Source: Streptomyces himastatinicus ATCC 53653
GTDB taxonomy: Bacteria; Actinomycetota; Actinomycetes; Streptomycetales; Streptomycetaceae
DNA length: 52,344 nt
Assembly: GCF_000158915.1 (NCBI RefSeq)
Contig: NZ_GG657754.1
Span: forward strand, 6,819,400 to 6,871,743
Direction: 5' to 3'
Shown here: positions 1 through 11,400 of the stretch, piece after piece
Layout of the letters: each line of letters starts with the position of its first letter
Numbering within the stretch: position 1 is the stretch's first letter
Notes under the pieces: model-generated
What the model saw: the letters and a program-made list of their open reading frames with translations, nothing else
What the model was told of the DNA's origin: nothing
Databases searched by the model: none
Program-made: the position numbers and the translations under genes

Positions 1-2
1 GG

Positions 3-2435
3 CTGGCCGACCATGTGGTGCGTGGCTCGGTCGTGGTGCCGGGGACGGCGTTTGTGGAGCTGGCGGTTCGGGCCGGTGACCAGGCCGGTTGCGACCGTCT
101 CGATGAGCTGACGCTGCATGCGCCGCTGGTGCTGCCCGAGCGTGGCGGTGTCCGGCTCCAGGTCACCGTCGGCGCCCCGGACGAGGCCGGACGGCGTTCC
201 CTCACCGTCTCCTCCCGCCCGGAGGACGCCGCCCCCGACGCCTCATGGGTCCGCAACGCGAGCGGTGTGCTGGCCTCCGGCGCCCCGAGTCCGTCGTACG
301 ACCTGACCGAGTGGCCGCCGACCGCCGCCGAGGCGATCGGGACCGACGCGCTCTACGGCCGACTGGCCGAGGCGGGCGTGCAGCACGGCCCGCTGTTCCA
401 GGGGCTGACGGCGGCCTGGCGGCGCGGTGACGAGCTGTTCGCCGAGGTCCGGCTGCCGGAGGACGCCAACCCCGGCGCCGAACGGTTTGCCGTACACCCG
501 GCGCTGCTGGACGCCGCCCTGCACACCCTGTGCGCCAACGAGGATGCCCCGCAGCTGGCCGCGGACTGGCAGGGCGTCTCCCTGTACGCGGAGGGAGCGT
601 CCGCCCTGCGCGTACGGATCGGGTCGGCCGGAGCCGACACCGTGAGCGTGGCGCTCGCCGACGCTGCGGGTGAGCCGGTCGCCACCATCGACGCACTGCG
701 CTGCCGTCCGCTTCCCGAAGACCTCGGTGGCGACGCGGACGCACTGTGGCAGCACCTGTTCCGGCTGGAGTGGGTGGCCCCGCAGGCCGCCGAGGCCGGG
801 CCGGATGCCGCCGCCCGCCGTGTCGTCCTCGGTGACGAGGACCCGTTCGGCCTGGTCGCGGGCGGCGTGGCCGCCACCTCCGTACCGGATCTGGCGGCGC
901 TGGGCGCGTCCGTCGAGGCGGGCGCCACCACCGCGCCGGAGCTGGTGTTCGCCTGCTTCGCTCCCGTAGCGCAGGGTCCGGACGAGGACGTGGCCGGAGC
1001 CGCCCACCAGGAGGCGCAGCGCGCGCTGGCCCTCGTACAGGAGTGGCTGGCCGACGAGCGGTTCGGGGACGCGCGGCTCGTGGTGGTCACCCGGGGCGCG
1101 ATGGCCGCCGGGTCGGAGGCCGACGTCACCGACCTGGTGCACGCCCCGCTGTGGGGTCTGGTGCGCTCCGCCGAGACCGAGAACCCGGGCCGTTTCGTCC
1201 TCGTGGACCTCGACGACGACTCCTCCGTCGCCCCGCTGTCCGATGCCCTGGCCGCCGGGGAGCCCGAGTTGGCCGTCCGGGCGGGCCGCGCCCTCGCGCC
1301 CCGTCTGGCCCGTGCCACGACGGAGGACCGTACGAACGGCGCCGCCCCGGCGTTCGACGCCGACGGCACCGTCCTCATCACCGGCGGCACTGGCGCCCTG
1401 GGCCGTCTGCTCGCCCGCCACCTGGTCGCCGAGCACGGCGTACGGCACCTGCTGCTCACCAGCAGGCGCGGCGCGGAGGCCGACGGCGCCGCCGAGCTGG
1501 CCGCCGAACTCCGCGAGCAGGGCGCCGAGATCACCCTCGCCGCCTGCGACGCCGCGGACCGGGACGCGCTGGCCGCGACCCTGGCCGCCATACCGGCCGA
1601 GCACCCGCTGACGGCCGTCGTGCACACCGCCGGTGTGCTGGACGACGGCACGGCGGCCGCCCTGACGCCCGAGCAGCTGGACCGCGTCCTGCGTCCCAAG
1701 GTCGACGCGGCCTGGAACCTGCACGAGCTGACACGTGGCCGCGCCCTCTCCGCGTTCGTCCTGTTCTCCGCCATCGCGGGCACCCTCGGCGGCGCGGGCC
1801 AGGCCAACTACGCCGCCGCCAACGTCTTCCTCGACGCGCTCGCCGCACACCGCCGCGCCACCGGTCTGCCCGCCACCTCGCTGGTGTGGGGCCTGTGGGC
1901 CGAATCCGGTGGCATCACCGGCGATCTGACCGAGACCGATCTGCTGCGGCTGGCCCGCAGCGGCATGGGCGCGCTGTCCGACGACGAGGGCATGGCGCTG
2001 TTCGACACCGCCTGCTCCACCAGCCGGACCACGCTGATCCCGGCCCGGCTCGACCTCGCGGCACTGCGTGGCGCCGCCGGTACGGGCCCGGTTCCGGCCC
2101 TGCTGCGCGGGCTGATCCGTACGACCGGTCGGCGCACCGCGGCGGGCGCGCTCGCCGCCTCCGGCTCGTCCCTGGCCCAGCGGCTGCGCGCGCTCTCGGC
2201 GAGCGAGCGCCGCCGTACGCTGCTGGACCTCGTCCGCACCCATGTGGCCACGGCCCTCGGCCACGCCTCCGCTGATGCCATCGAGGCGCGCCGGGCCTTC
2301 AAGGAGCTGGGCTTCGACTCGCTCACCGCCGTCGAACTGCGCAACCGGCTCTCCGGCGCCACCGGGCTCAAGCTGCCCACCACGATTGTCTTCGACTACC
2401 CGAACCCCGTCGTCCTCGCGGACCACCTGCGCACC
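3..2435 (+). other. Module M0 (partial): DH-KR-ACP
   Basis: The KS and AT lie left of the window. DH occupies about 3-750: catalytic His (12-14) in HVVRGSVVVPG and Asp in HPALLDAALH. The KR structural half is about 755-1355 and the catalytic half about 1360-1900, with NADPH loop GGTGALG, B-type motif GVLDDG and Tyr 1809-1811 in ANYAAAN. ACP about 2200-2435, Ser 2319-2321. No ER lies between DH and KR. Predicted output is an alpha,beta-unsaturated thioester. Confidence 0.93.
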
Positions 2436-5400
2436 GAACTCCTCGGCCCGGACGCCGACTTGGGTGACGAGGACGACCGGCAGCCGGACGCCGCCGTCAC
2501 GGCCGCGCCCCTCGCCGACGACCCCATCGCCATCGTCGCCATGGGCTGCCGTTACCCCGGCGATGTGCGCTCGCCCGAGGACCTGTGGCAGCTCGTGGCC
2601 ACGGACGCGGACGCCATCACCGGATTCCCCGTCAACCGCAACTGGGAGACCCAGTGGACGGACGAGGACGCCGACGCGGCGACCTCCGACTACGCCCGCA
2701 GCGGTGGCTTCCTGCATGACGCGGACCTCTTCGACGCCTCGTTCTTCGGCATCTCGCCGCGCGAGGCCCTGGCCATGGACCCGCAGCAGCGGCTGCTGCT
2801 GGAAACCTCCTGGGAGGTGTTCGAGCGCGCCGGTATCGACCCGGACGCCCTGCGCGGCAGTTCGGTCGGTGTGTTCGTCGGCGCGGCCTACAGCGGCTAC
2901 GACGCGGGCCTCGAACAGGCCGGTGCGGAGGTCGCGGGCCATGTGATGACGGGCAACGCGGGCAGCGTCATGTCCGGCCGCATCGCCTACGCCCTCGGCC
3001 TCGAAGGCCCCGCGGTCACCGTCGACACCGCATGCTCGTCGTCGCTGGTCGCGCTGCACTGGGCCATCCAGGCGCTGCGGCAGGGCGAATGCACCATGGC
3101 CCTCGCGGGCGGTGTCACCGTGATGACGACGCCCGGCCACTTCACCGAGTTCGGCCGCCAGGGCGGCCTCGCCGCGGACGGCCGCTGCAAGGCGTTCGCC
3201 TCCGGTGCGGACGGTACGGGCTGGGGCGAGGGCGTCGGGATGCTGCTCGTGGAGCGGCTGTCGGACGCGCGCCGCAATGGCCACCAGGTGCTTGCGGTCG
3301 TACGCGGAAGCGCCGTCAACCAGGACGGTGCGTCGAACGGTCTGACGGCGCCGAACGGCCCGTCGCAGCAGCGCGTCATCCGCCAGGCGCTGACCGGTGC
3401 GGGGCTCTCGGCTGGCGACGTGGACGCCGTGGAGGCGCACGGTACGGGGACGACGCTGGGCGACCCGATCGAGGCGCAGGCGCTGCTCGCCACGTACGGC
3501 CAGAACCGCGAGGCGGACCTGCCCCTGTGGCTGGGCTCCGTCAAGTCCAACATCGGCCACGCCCAGGCGGCGGCCGGTGTCGCGGGCATCATCAAGATGG
3601 TCATGGCCATCCGCCACGGCATGCTGCCGCGAACGCTGCACGTGGACGCGCCGTCGCCGCACGTCGACTGGGCGGACGGCGCCGTGTCGCTGCTGACGGA
3701 GGCGCAGGAGTGGCCGGAGACGGGCCGTCCGCGCCGCGCGGGCGTGTCCTCGTTCGGCATCAGCGGCACCAACGCGCACACCATCATCGAGCAGGCGCCC
3801 GCACTCGTCGTGGATGAGACGCAGCCGGAGAACCGGCCGACCGGTGTGCTGCCGTACGCGCTGTCCGCGCAGGGCACCGACGCCCTGCGGGCCCAGGCCG
3901 AGCGGCTGTACGCCCACCTCACGGCGCACCCCGCCCTCGAACCGGCCGATGTCGCCCACACCCTGGCCACCGGCCGCGCCGTGCTGGACCAGCGCGCGGC
4001 GCTGGTCGCCGACGGCCGGGACGAACTGCTGCGCGGGCTCGACGCGCTGGCCCGGGGCGAGTCCGCTCCGGGGCTCATCGACGGCACGGCCGCCGAGGGC
4101 GATGTGGCGTTCCTGTTCACGGGCCAGGGCAGCCAGCGACTGGGGATGGGGCGTGAGCTGTACGCGGCCTACCCGGTGTTCGCGGAGGCGCTGGACGCGG
4201 TGTGCGATGCGCTGGACCCGCACCTCGAACAGCCGCTGAAGACGGTGCTGTTCGGGGACGATGCGGCGGTCTTGGACCAGACCCGCTTCACTCAGCCTGC
4301 GTTGTTCGCGGTCGAGGTGGCGCTGTTCCGACTGGTGGAGGCGTGGGGTCTGCGTGCGGACTTCCTGTCCGGGCACTCCATCGGCGAACTGGCCGCTGCC
4401 CACGTGGCCGGTGTGCTCTCCCTCACGGATGCGGCGAAGCTCGTGGCCGCGCGCGGCCGTCTGATGCAGGAGCTTCCGGCTGGTGGCGCGATGATCGCCA
4501 TCCAGGCGTCCGAGGACGAGGTACTGCCGCTCCTCACCGAGCGCGTCAGCATCGCCGCTGTGAATGGCCCGACCTCGGTGGTCATCGCGGGTGACGAGGA
4601 CGCGGCGCTGGAGATTGCCGCTGGCTTCGAGGCGCAGGGCCGTAAGACCAAGCGCCTCACCGTCAGCCACGCCTTCCACTCGCCGCGCATGGACGGGATG
4701 CTGGAGGCGTTCCGCGAGGTGGCGGAGGGGCTTTCGTACGAAGCCCCACGCATCCCGATCGTCTCCAACCTCACCGGGGACGTCGTCTCCGCCGAGGAGA
4801 TCACCGACCCGGACTTCTGGGTGCGCCACGTCCGCGAGGCCGTCCGCTTCCTCGACGGTGTCCGCACGCTCGAAGCGCAGGGCGTCACCACCTTCGTCGA
4901 GCTGGGTCCGGACGGTGTCCTCACCGCCATGGCGCAGGAGAGCGCCACCGGTACCGGCGCGGCGTTCGTGGCCGCGCTGCGTGCGGGCCGTTCCGAGGCG
5001 GAGGCGCTGACCGCCGCCGTCGGCCGACTGCACGTCCGTGGGGTGACGCCGGACTGGGCCGCGTACTTCGCGGGGACCGGTGCGTCCCGCGTCGACCTGC
5101 CCACGTACGCCTTCCAGCACCGTCGTTACTGGCCCGAGGCGCCGGTGGCGGGTCTCGCCGCCGCCGGTGTCGACGGCTGGCGGTACCAGGTGTCGTGGAA
5201 GCCGCTCTCGCTGGGTTCCGCATCCCGTATGTCCGGCGTCTGGCTCGTCGTCACTCCTGCGGAAGACGCGGAGGCCGACGCGTGGACGGCCGGTGTCGTC
5301 CGTACGCTCACCGAGCGCGGCGCCGAGGTGCGGCAGCTCGCGCTGGTGGCCGAGGACCGCGCGCGCATCGCCGAGCAGCTGCGTACGGTGGCCGACGGCG

Positions 5401-8400
5401 TCGCCGTCGCCGGGGTGCTCTCGCTGCTGGGCGCCGGGGACGCCGACGCCCTGCTGTCCACGGCCGCGCTCGTGCAGGCCCTGGGCGACGCCGCGATCGA
5501 CGCGCCGCTGTGGTGCGCGACGCGGGGCGCGGTGTCGACGGGACGTCAGGGCGAGGCCGTTGACCCGGCCCGGGCGCGGGTCTGGGGCCTGGGCCGGGTC
5601 GCGGCCCTGGAACTGCCCGACCGCTGGGGCGGTCTGGTCGACCTCCCCGAGACCCCGACCGTCCGGGTGCTGTCGCGGCTGGCCGCGGTACTGGCCGGGT
5701 CCGGTGGCGAGGACCAGATCGCCGTCCGCCCGTCCGGTGTCTTCGGCCGCCGGCTCGCGCACGCCACCGCACGGCCGGTGCCGCAGTCCGAGAGCTGGAG
5801 CGCTCGCGGCACGGTGCTGGTGACGGGCGGTACGGGCGCCCTGGGCGGCCAGGTGGCCCGCTGGCTGATCGACAACGGCGCCGAGCACGTGGTGCTCACC
5901 AGCCGCCGGGGCCTGGACGCGCCGGGCGCGGCCGACCTGCGCGACGAACTCGCCGCATCGGGCGCCCGGGTGACCGTCGCCGCGTGCGATGTGGCCGACC
6001 GGGAGGCCCTAACCGGGCTGCTGGCCGGACTGCCCGCCGAGCTGCCGCTGACGGCAGTGGTGCACGCGGCCGGTGTGCTGGACGACGGCGTACTGGAGTC
6101 GCTGACCCCAGAGCGCATCGCTTCCGTACTGCGCGCGAAGGCCGACGCCGCGCTCGCGCTGGACGAGCTGACGCGCGACCTGGACCTGTCCGCGTTCGTG
6201 CTGTTCTCCTCGACCAGCGGCACCGTGGGCGCCGCCGGTCAGGCCAACTACGCCGCCGCGAACGCCTTCCTGGACGCGCTCGCCGAGCGTAGGCGCGCCG
6301 AGGGCCTGGCCGCCACGTCCATCGCCTGGGGCCCGTGGGCCGCGGGTGGCATGGCCGCGGACGAGGCCCTGGAGCAGCGCATGCGCCGCGCCGGTATGCC
6401 ACCGATGGACGCCGACCTGGCGCTCGGCGCACTGCGGCGCGCCCTCGACCTGGGCGACGCGGCCGTGACGGTCGCGGACGTCGACTGGGACCGGTTCGCC
6501 CCCGGCTTCACCGCTGGGCGGCCCAGCCCGCTGCTGGCCGACCTGCCGGAGGTCCGGCACGCGGTCGCGGCCCCCGGCGAGACGGTGGCCGTCGAGTCGG
6601 CGTCCGCGCTGGCCCAGCGGCTCCTTGCCCTGCCCGAGGCGGAGCGCCACCGGGCACTGCTGGACCTCGTACGGACCCATGTGGCGGACGTGCTCGGCCA
6701 CGCAGACGTGTCCGACATCAGCGCCGAACGGGCCTTCCGCGACATCGGGTTCGACTCGCTCACCGCCGTCGAACTGCGCAACGGCCTCAACGCCGCCACC
6801 GATCTGCGGCTCCCCGCCACGCTCGTCTACGACTACCCGACGCCGATCGCCCTCGCCGACCACCTGTTCGCCGAGCTGCTCGGCGAACCGGCCACCGCCA
6901 CCGCCACCGGCACCGGCGCTGCGCTGGTCGCGGGCGCGGCGGCCGACGACGACCCGATCGCGATCGTCGCGATGAGCTGCCGCTTCCCGGGCGGTGTCCA
7001 CACCCCCGAGGCGCTGTGGCAGCTGCTCGAAGCCGGTACGGACGTGATCTCGGGCATGCCCACCGACCGCGGCTGGGACCTGGCCTCGCTCTACAACCCG
7101 GACCCGGACGTCGAGGGCACCTCGTACGCTCGCGAGGGCGGCTTCCTGCACGACGCCGCCGACTTCGACCCGGCCTTCTTCGGCATCTCGCCGCGCGAGG
7201 CCCTGGCCATGGACCCGCAGCAGCGATTGCTGCTGGAGACGTCGTGGGAGGCGTTCGAGCGGGCGGGCATCGACCCGGCCACGCTGCGCGGTTCCACCGC
7301 CGGTGTCTTCGTCGGCACCAACGGCCAGGACTATCTGTCGCTGCTGCTCAGCGACTCGCAGGGCCTCGAAGGCCACATGGGCACGGGCAACGCGGCGAGC
7401 GTCATCTCCGGCCGACTCGCCTACACCTTCGGCCTCGAAGGCCCGGCGGTCACCATCGACACGGCGTGCTCATCGTCGCTGGTCGCCCTCCACTCGGCGA
7501 TCCAGGCGCTGCGCGGCGGGGAATGCTCGCTCGCGCTGGCCGGTGGTGTGACCGTGATGTCCACCCCCGGTGTGTTCGTGGACTTCAGCCGTCAGCGCGG
7601 GCTCGCCGAGGACGGCCGCATCAAGGCGTTCGCGGCCGGTGCGGACGGCACCGGCTGGGGTGAGGGCGTCGGCATGCTGCTCGTGGAGCGGCTGTCCGAC
7701 GCCCGCCGCAACGGCCACCCGGTGCTCGCGCTCGTACGCGGCACGGCGGTCAACCAGGATGGTGCGTCGAACGGTCTGACGGCGCCGAACGGCCCGTCGC
7801 AGCAGCGGGTGATCCGCGCGGCCCTGGCCGGTGCGGGTCTGTCGGCCGCCGAGGTGGACGCGGTGGAGGCGCACGGTACGGGCACCCGGCTGGGCGACCC
7901 GATCGAGGCACAGGCGCTGCTCACCACGTACGGCCAGGACCGCGAGGCCGACCGGCCCTTGCTGCTGGGGTCGGTGAAGTCCAACCTCGGCCACACGCAG
8001 GCCGCGGCCGGTGTCGCCGGTGTGATGAAGATGGTGCTTGCCATGCGGCACGGGGTGCTGCCGCGGACCCTGCACGTGGACGAGCCGACGCCGCACGTCG
8101 ACTGGTCCGCCGGTGAGCTGGAGCTGCTGACGGAGGCGCGGGAGTGGCCGCGGACCGACCACCCGCGTCGCGCGGGCGTGTCGTCCTTCGGCTTCAGCGG
8201 CACCAACGCCCACGCGGTTCTGGAAGAGGCCCCGGCCGTCCCCGCCCTTGAGCCCGCCGAGTCCGACGCCGCGACCGATCAGGACACGGTGCTCCCGGTC
8301 CTGCTCTCCGCCCGGACGCCGGAGGGGCTGCGCGCCCAGGCCGGGCAGCTGCACACCTACCTGACCGCACGGCCCGACGTACGGACCGCCGACCTCGGCC

Positions 8401-11400
8401 ACGCGCTGGCCGTCGGCCGCTCGTCCTTCGAGGAGCGTGCGGCGCTGGTCGCCGACGACCGGACCGGTCTGCTGTCCGGCCTGGAAGCGCTCGCCGAGGG
8501 CCGTACGACGGCCGGACTCATCGAGGGTTCGGCGGCCGGTGGCCGGGTGGCGTTCCTGTTCACGGGCCAGGGGAGCCAGCGGCTGGGGATGGGGCGTGAG
8601 CTGTACAACGCCTATCCGGTGTTCGCGGAGGCGCTGGATGAGGTGTGCGATGCGCTGGACCCGCACCTCGAACGGCCGCTGAAGACGGTGCTGTTCGGGG
8701 ATGACGCTGCGCTGCTGGACCAGACGGGCTTCACCCAGCCCGCGCTGTTCGCGGTTGAGGTGGCGCTGTTCCGGCTGGTGGAGGCGTGGGGTCTGCGGCC
8801 CGACTTCCTCTCCGGCCACTCGATCGGTGAGCTGGCCGCTGCCCATGTGGCGGGTGTGCTGTCGCTCGCGGACGCGGCGAAGTTGGTCGCGGCGCGTGGT
8901 CGTCTGATGCAGGAGCTTCCGGCCGGTGGCGCGATGGTGGCGGTGCAGGCGTCGGAGGACGAGGTGGCGCCGCTGCTCACCGAGCACGTGAGCATCGCCG
9001 CGGTGAATGGCCCGACGTCGGTGGTCATCGCGGGTGATGAGGACGCGGCTCTGGAGATCGCGGCGGGCTTCGAGGCGCAGGGTCGTAAGACCAAGCGGCT
9101 CACCGTGAGCCACGCGTTCCACTCGCCGCGTATGGACGGGATGCTGGAGGCGTTCCGCGAGGTGGCGCAGGGGCTGTCGTACGAGGCCCCCCGCATCCCG
9201 ATTGTCTCGAACCTGACCGGTGCCGTGGTCTCCGCCGAGGAGATCACCAGCCCCGACTTCTGGGTGCGCCACGTCCGCGAGGCGGTCCGTTTCCTGGACG
9301 GCGTACGGACCCTCGAAGCGCAGGGCGTCACCGCCTACGTCGAGTTGGGCCCCGACGGTGTCCTTACCGCCATGGCGCAGGAGTGCGTCACCGCTGACGA
9401 CAACGCCTTCGCGTCTGCCCTCCGCAAGGACCGCCCCGAGGCCGAGGCACTGACGACCGCCATCGCCCGTGCGTACGTCCGCGGCGTCGCGGTGGACTGG
9501 ACGGCTTACTACGCCCACGCCAAGCCCACGAACATCGATCCGGCCGAGCTGCCGACGTACCCCTTCCAGCGCCAGCGCTACTGGCCGAAGGTGTCGTCGC
9601 TGTTCCTCGGCGATGTCGCGGCCCTGGGCCTGGGCGCGGCCGAGCATCCGCTGCTCGGCGCGAGCGCCGAACTCCCCAGTGCGGACGGCACGCTGTTCAC
9701 CGGCCGCCTGGCGCTGTCGACGCACCCGTGGCTCGCCGACCACACGATCATGGACACCGTGCTGCTGCCGGGCACCGCGTTCGTGGAGCTGGCGATCCGC
9801 GCCGGTGACCAGGTCGGCTGTGACGTACTGGAGGAGCTGACCCTCGAAGCGCCGCTGGTCCTGCCCGAGGAGGGCGGCGTCCAGCTGCGGCTGTGGGTCG
9901 GCGCCGCCGACGACACGGCCCGCCGCCCGCTGGAACTGCACTCCCGCGCCGAGAGCCTGTCGGCCGAGGAGCCGTGGACCCGGCACGCGTCCGGTGTGCT
10001 GGCGTCCGGTGGCATGGCGGAGGCGTCGTTCGAGCTGAGCGCATGGCCTCCGGCGGACGCGGCCGAGGTGGAGGTCGGCGACCGTTACGCGGATCTGCGG
10101 GACGTCGGTTTCGCTTACGGACCCTCGTTCCAGGGGCTGCGCAGGGCGTGGCGGCGCGACGGCGAGGTGTTCGCCGAAGTGGCGCTGGACGAGGGAGCGG
10201 CCGAGGACGCCGCCGCGTTCGCCCTGCACCCGGCGCTGCTGGACTCCGCCCTGCACGCGCTCGGCCTCGCCGGTCTCGGCGGCACCGAGACCGAGGGGCG
10301 GCTGCCGTTCGCGTGGACCGGGATGTCGCTGTACGCGAGCGGCGCGTCCACCCTGCGCGTGCGGATGGCCGCGGTGGGCGGCGACGGCGTACGACTGGAG
10401 ATCGCGGACACGAACGGCGCGCCGGTCGCGGCCGTGGAGTCGCTGGTGCTGCGCCCGGTGTCGGCCGAGCAGCTCCAGAGCGCGCGTACGGCGTACCACG
10501 AGTCGCTGTACCGCGTGGAGTGGACACCGTCCGCACCCGCGGACGTGACCGACGTCCGCTGGGCCGCGCTGGGCACGGACCCGTTCGGGCTGGGCGCGAC
10601 GGCGTACGAGGACCTGGCGGCGCTGGGCGAGGCCGTCGATGCGGGAACGGCGCTGCCGGAGTACGTAGTGGTGGCATCTCCAGCCCGTCCGGCGTTTGAG
10701 GACACGCCCGAAGGGCGTCCTGGGCTGTACACAGACGGCGCGGCACTCCACACCCCGAACGGTGCGGCACCTGAAGGCCCGGGTGCGGCAAATCAAGCCC
10801 GTCCGGCGCTTGAGGACCGGGGCCTTGGGGCGGAGCCCCAAGTTTCGGGAAGGGGCGGGCTAGGGGAAACCCCCACTCAAGCCGCACACGACGCCACCAC
10901 CCAAGCCCTCCACCTCCTCCAAACCTGGCTGGCAGACAACCGCTTCGCGAACTCCCGCCTCGTCCTCCTGACATCCGGCACCGTGGCCACCGAGCCCGGT
11001 GAGCCGGTGCCAGACCTGGCAGGCGCCGCCGTACGCGGCCTACTGCGCTCCGCACAGTCCGAGAACCCGGACAGGCTCATCCTCATCGACCTCGACGCCG
11101 ACGAGGACTCGCGGGCCGCCCTGCCCGCCGCCCTCGCGAGCGGCGAGGCCGAGGTCGCGGTCCGGCAGGGCGTCGTCAAGACGCCACGGCTGGCCCGCAC
11201 CGCATCCGCGGCGACCGACAATGCGGCCCCCGCCTGGAACCCGGACGGCACGGTGCTGGTCACCGGCGCGTCCGGTTCGCTGGGCGGCCTGTTCGCCCGC
11301 CACCTGGTGGCGGAACGCGGCGTACGCCACCTCCTCCTGGTCAGCCGCCGCGGCGACCAGGCCCCCGGCGCAGCCGAACTGACCGCCGACCTCACCAACC

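Noticed and set aside
15..17. GTG at 15 as the start of gene A
   Set aside because: It falls inside the DH active-site motif directly after the catalytic His codon, and the frame is open to the left edge.
1..60. Window start as the missing continuation of the M10 DH (both ends break near the same DH motif)
   Set aside because: The two DH sequences differ at many codons where they overlap (LADHVVRGSVVVP against LLDHVVMGSVLLP), and joining them would make the assembly line circular.
10677..10880. Insertion sequence or transposon fragment in M2
   Set aside because: No transposase coding sequence, terminal inverted repeats or clear target duplication; the elements look like short noncoding repeats.
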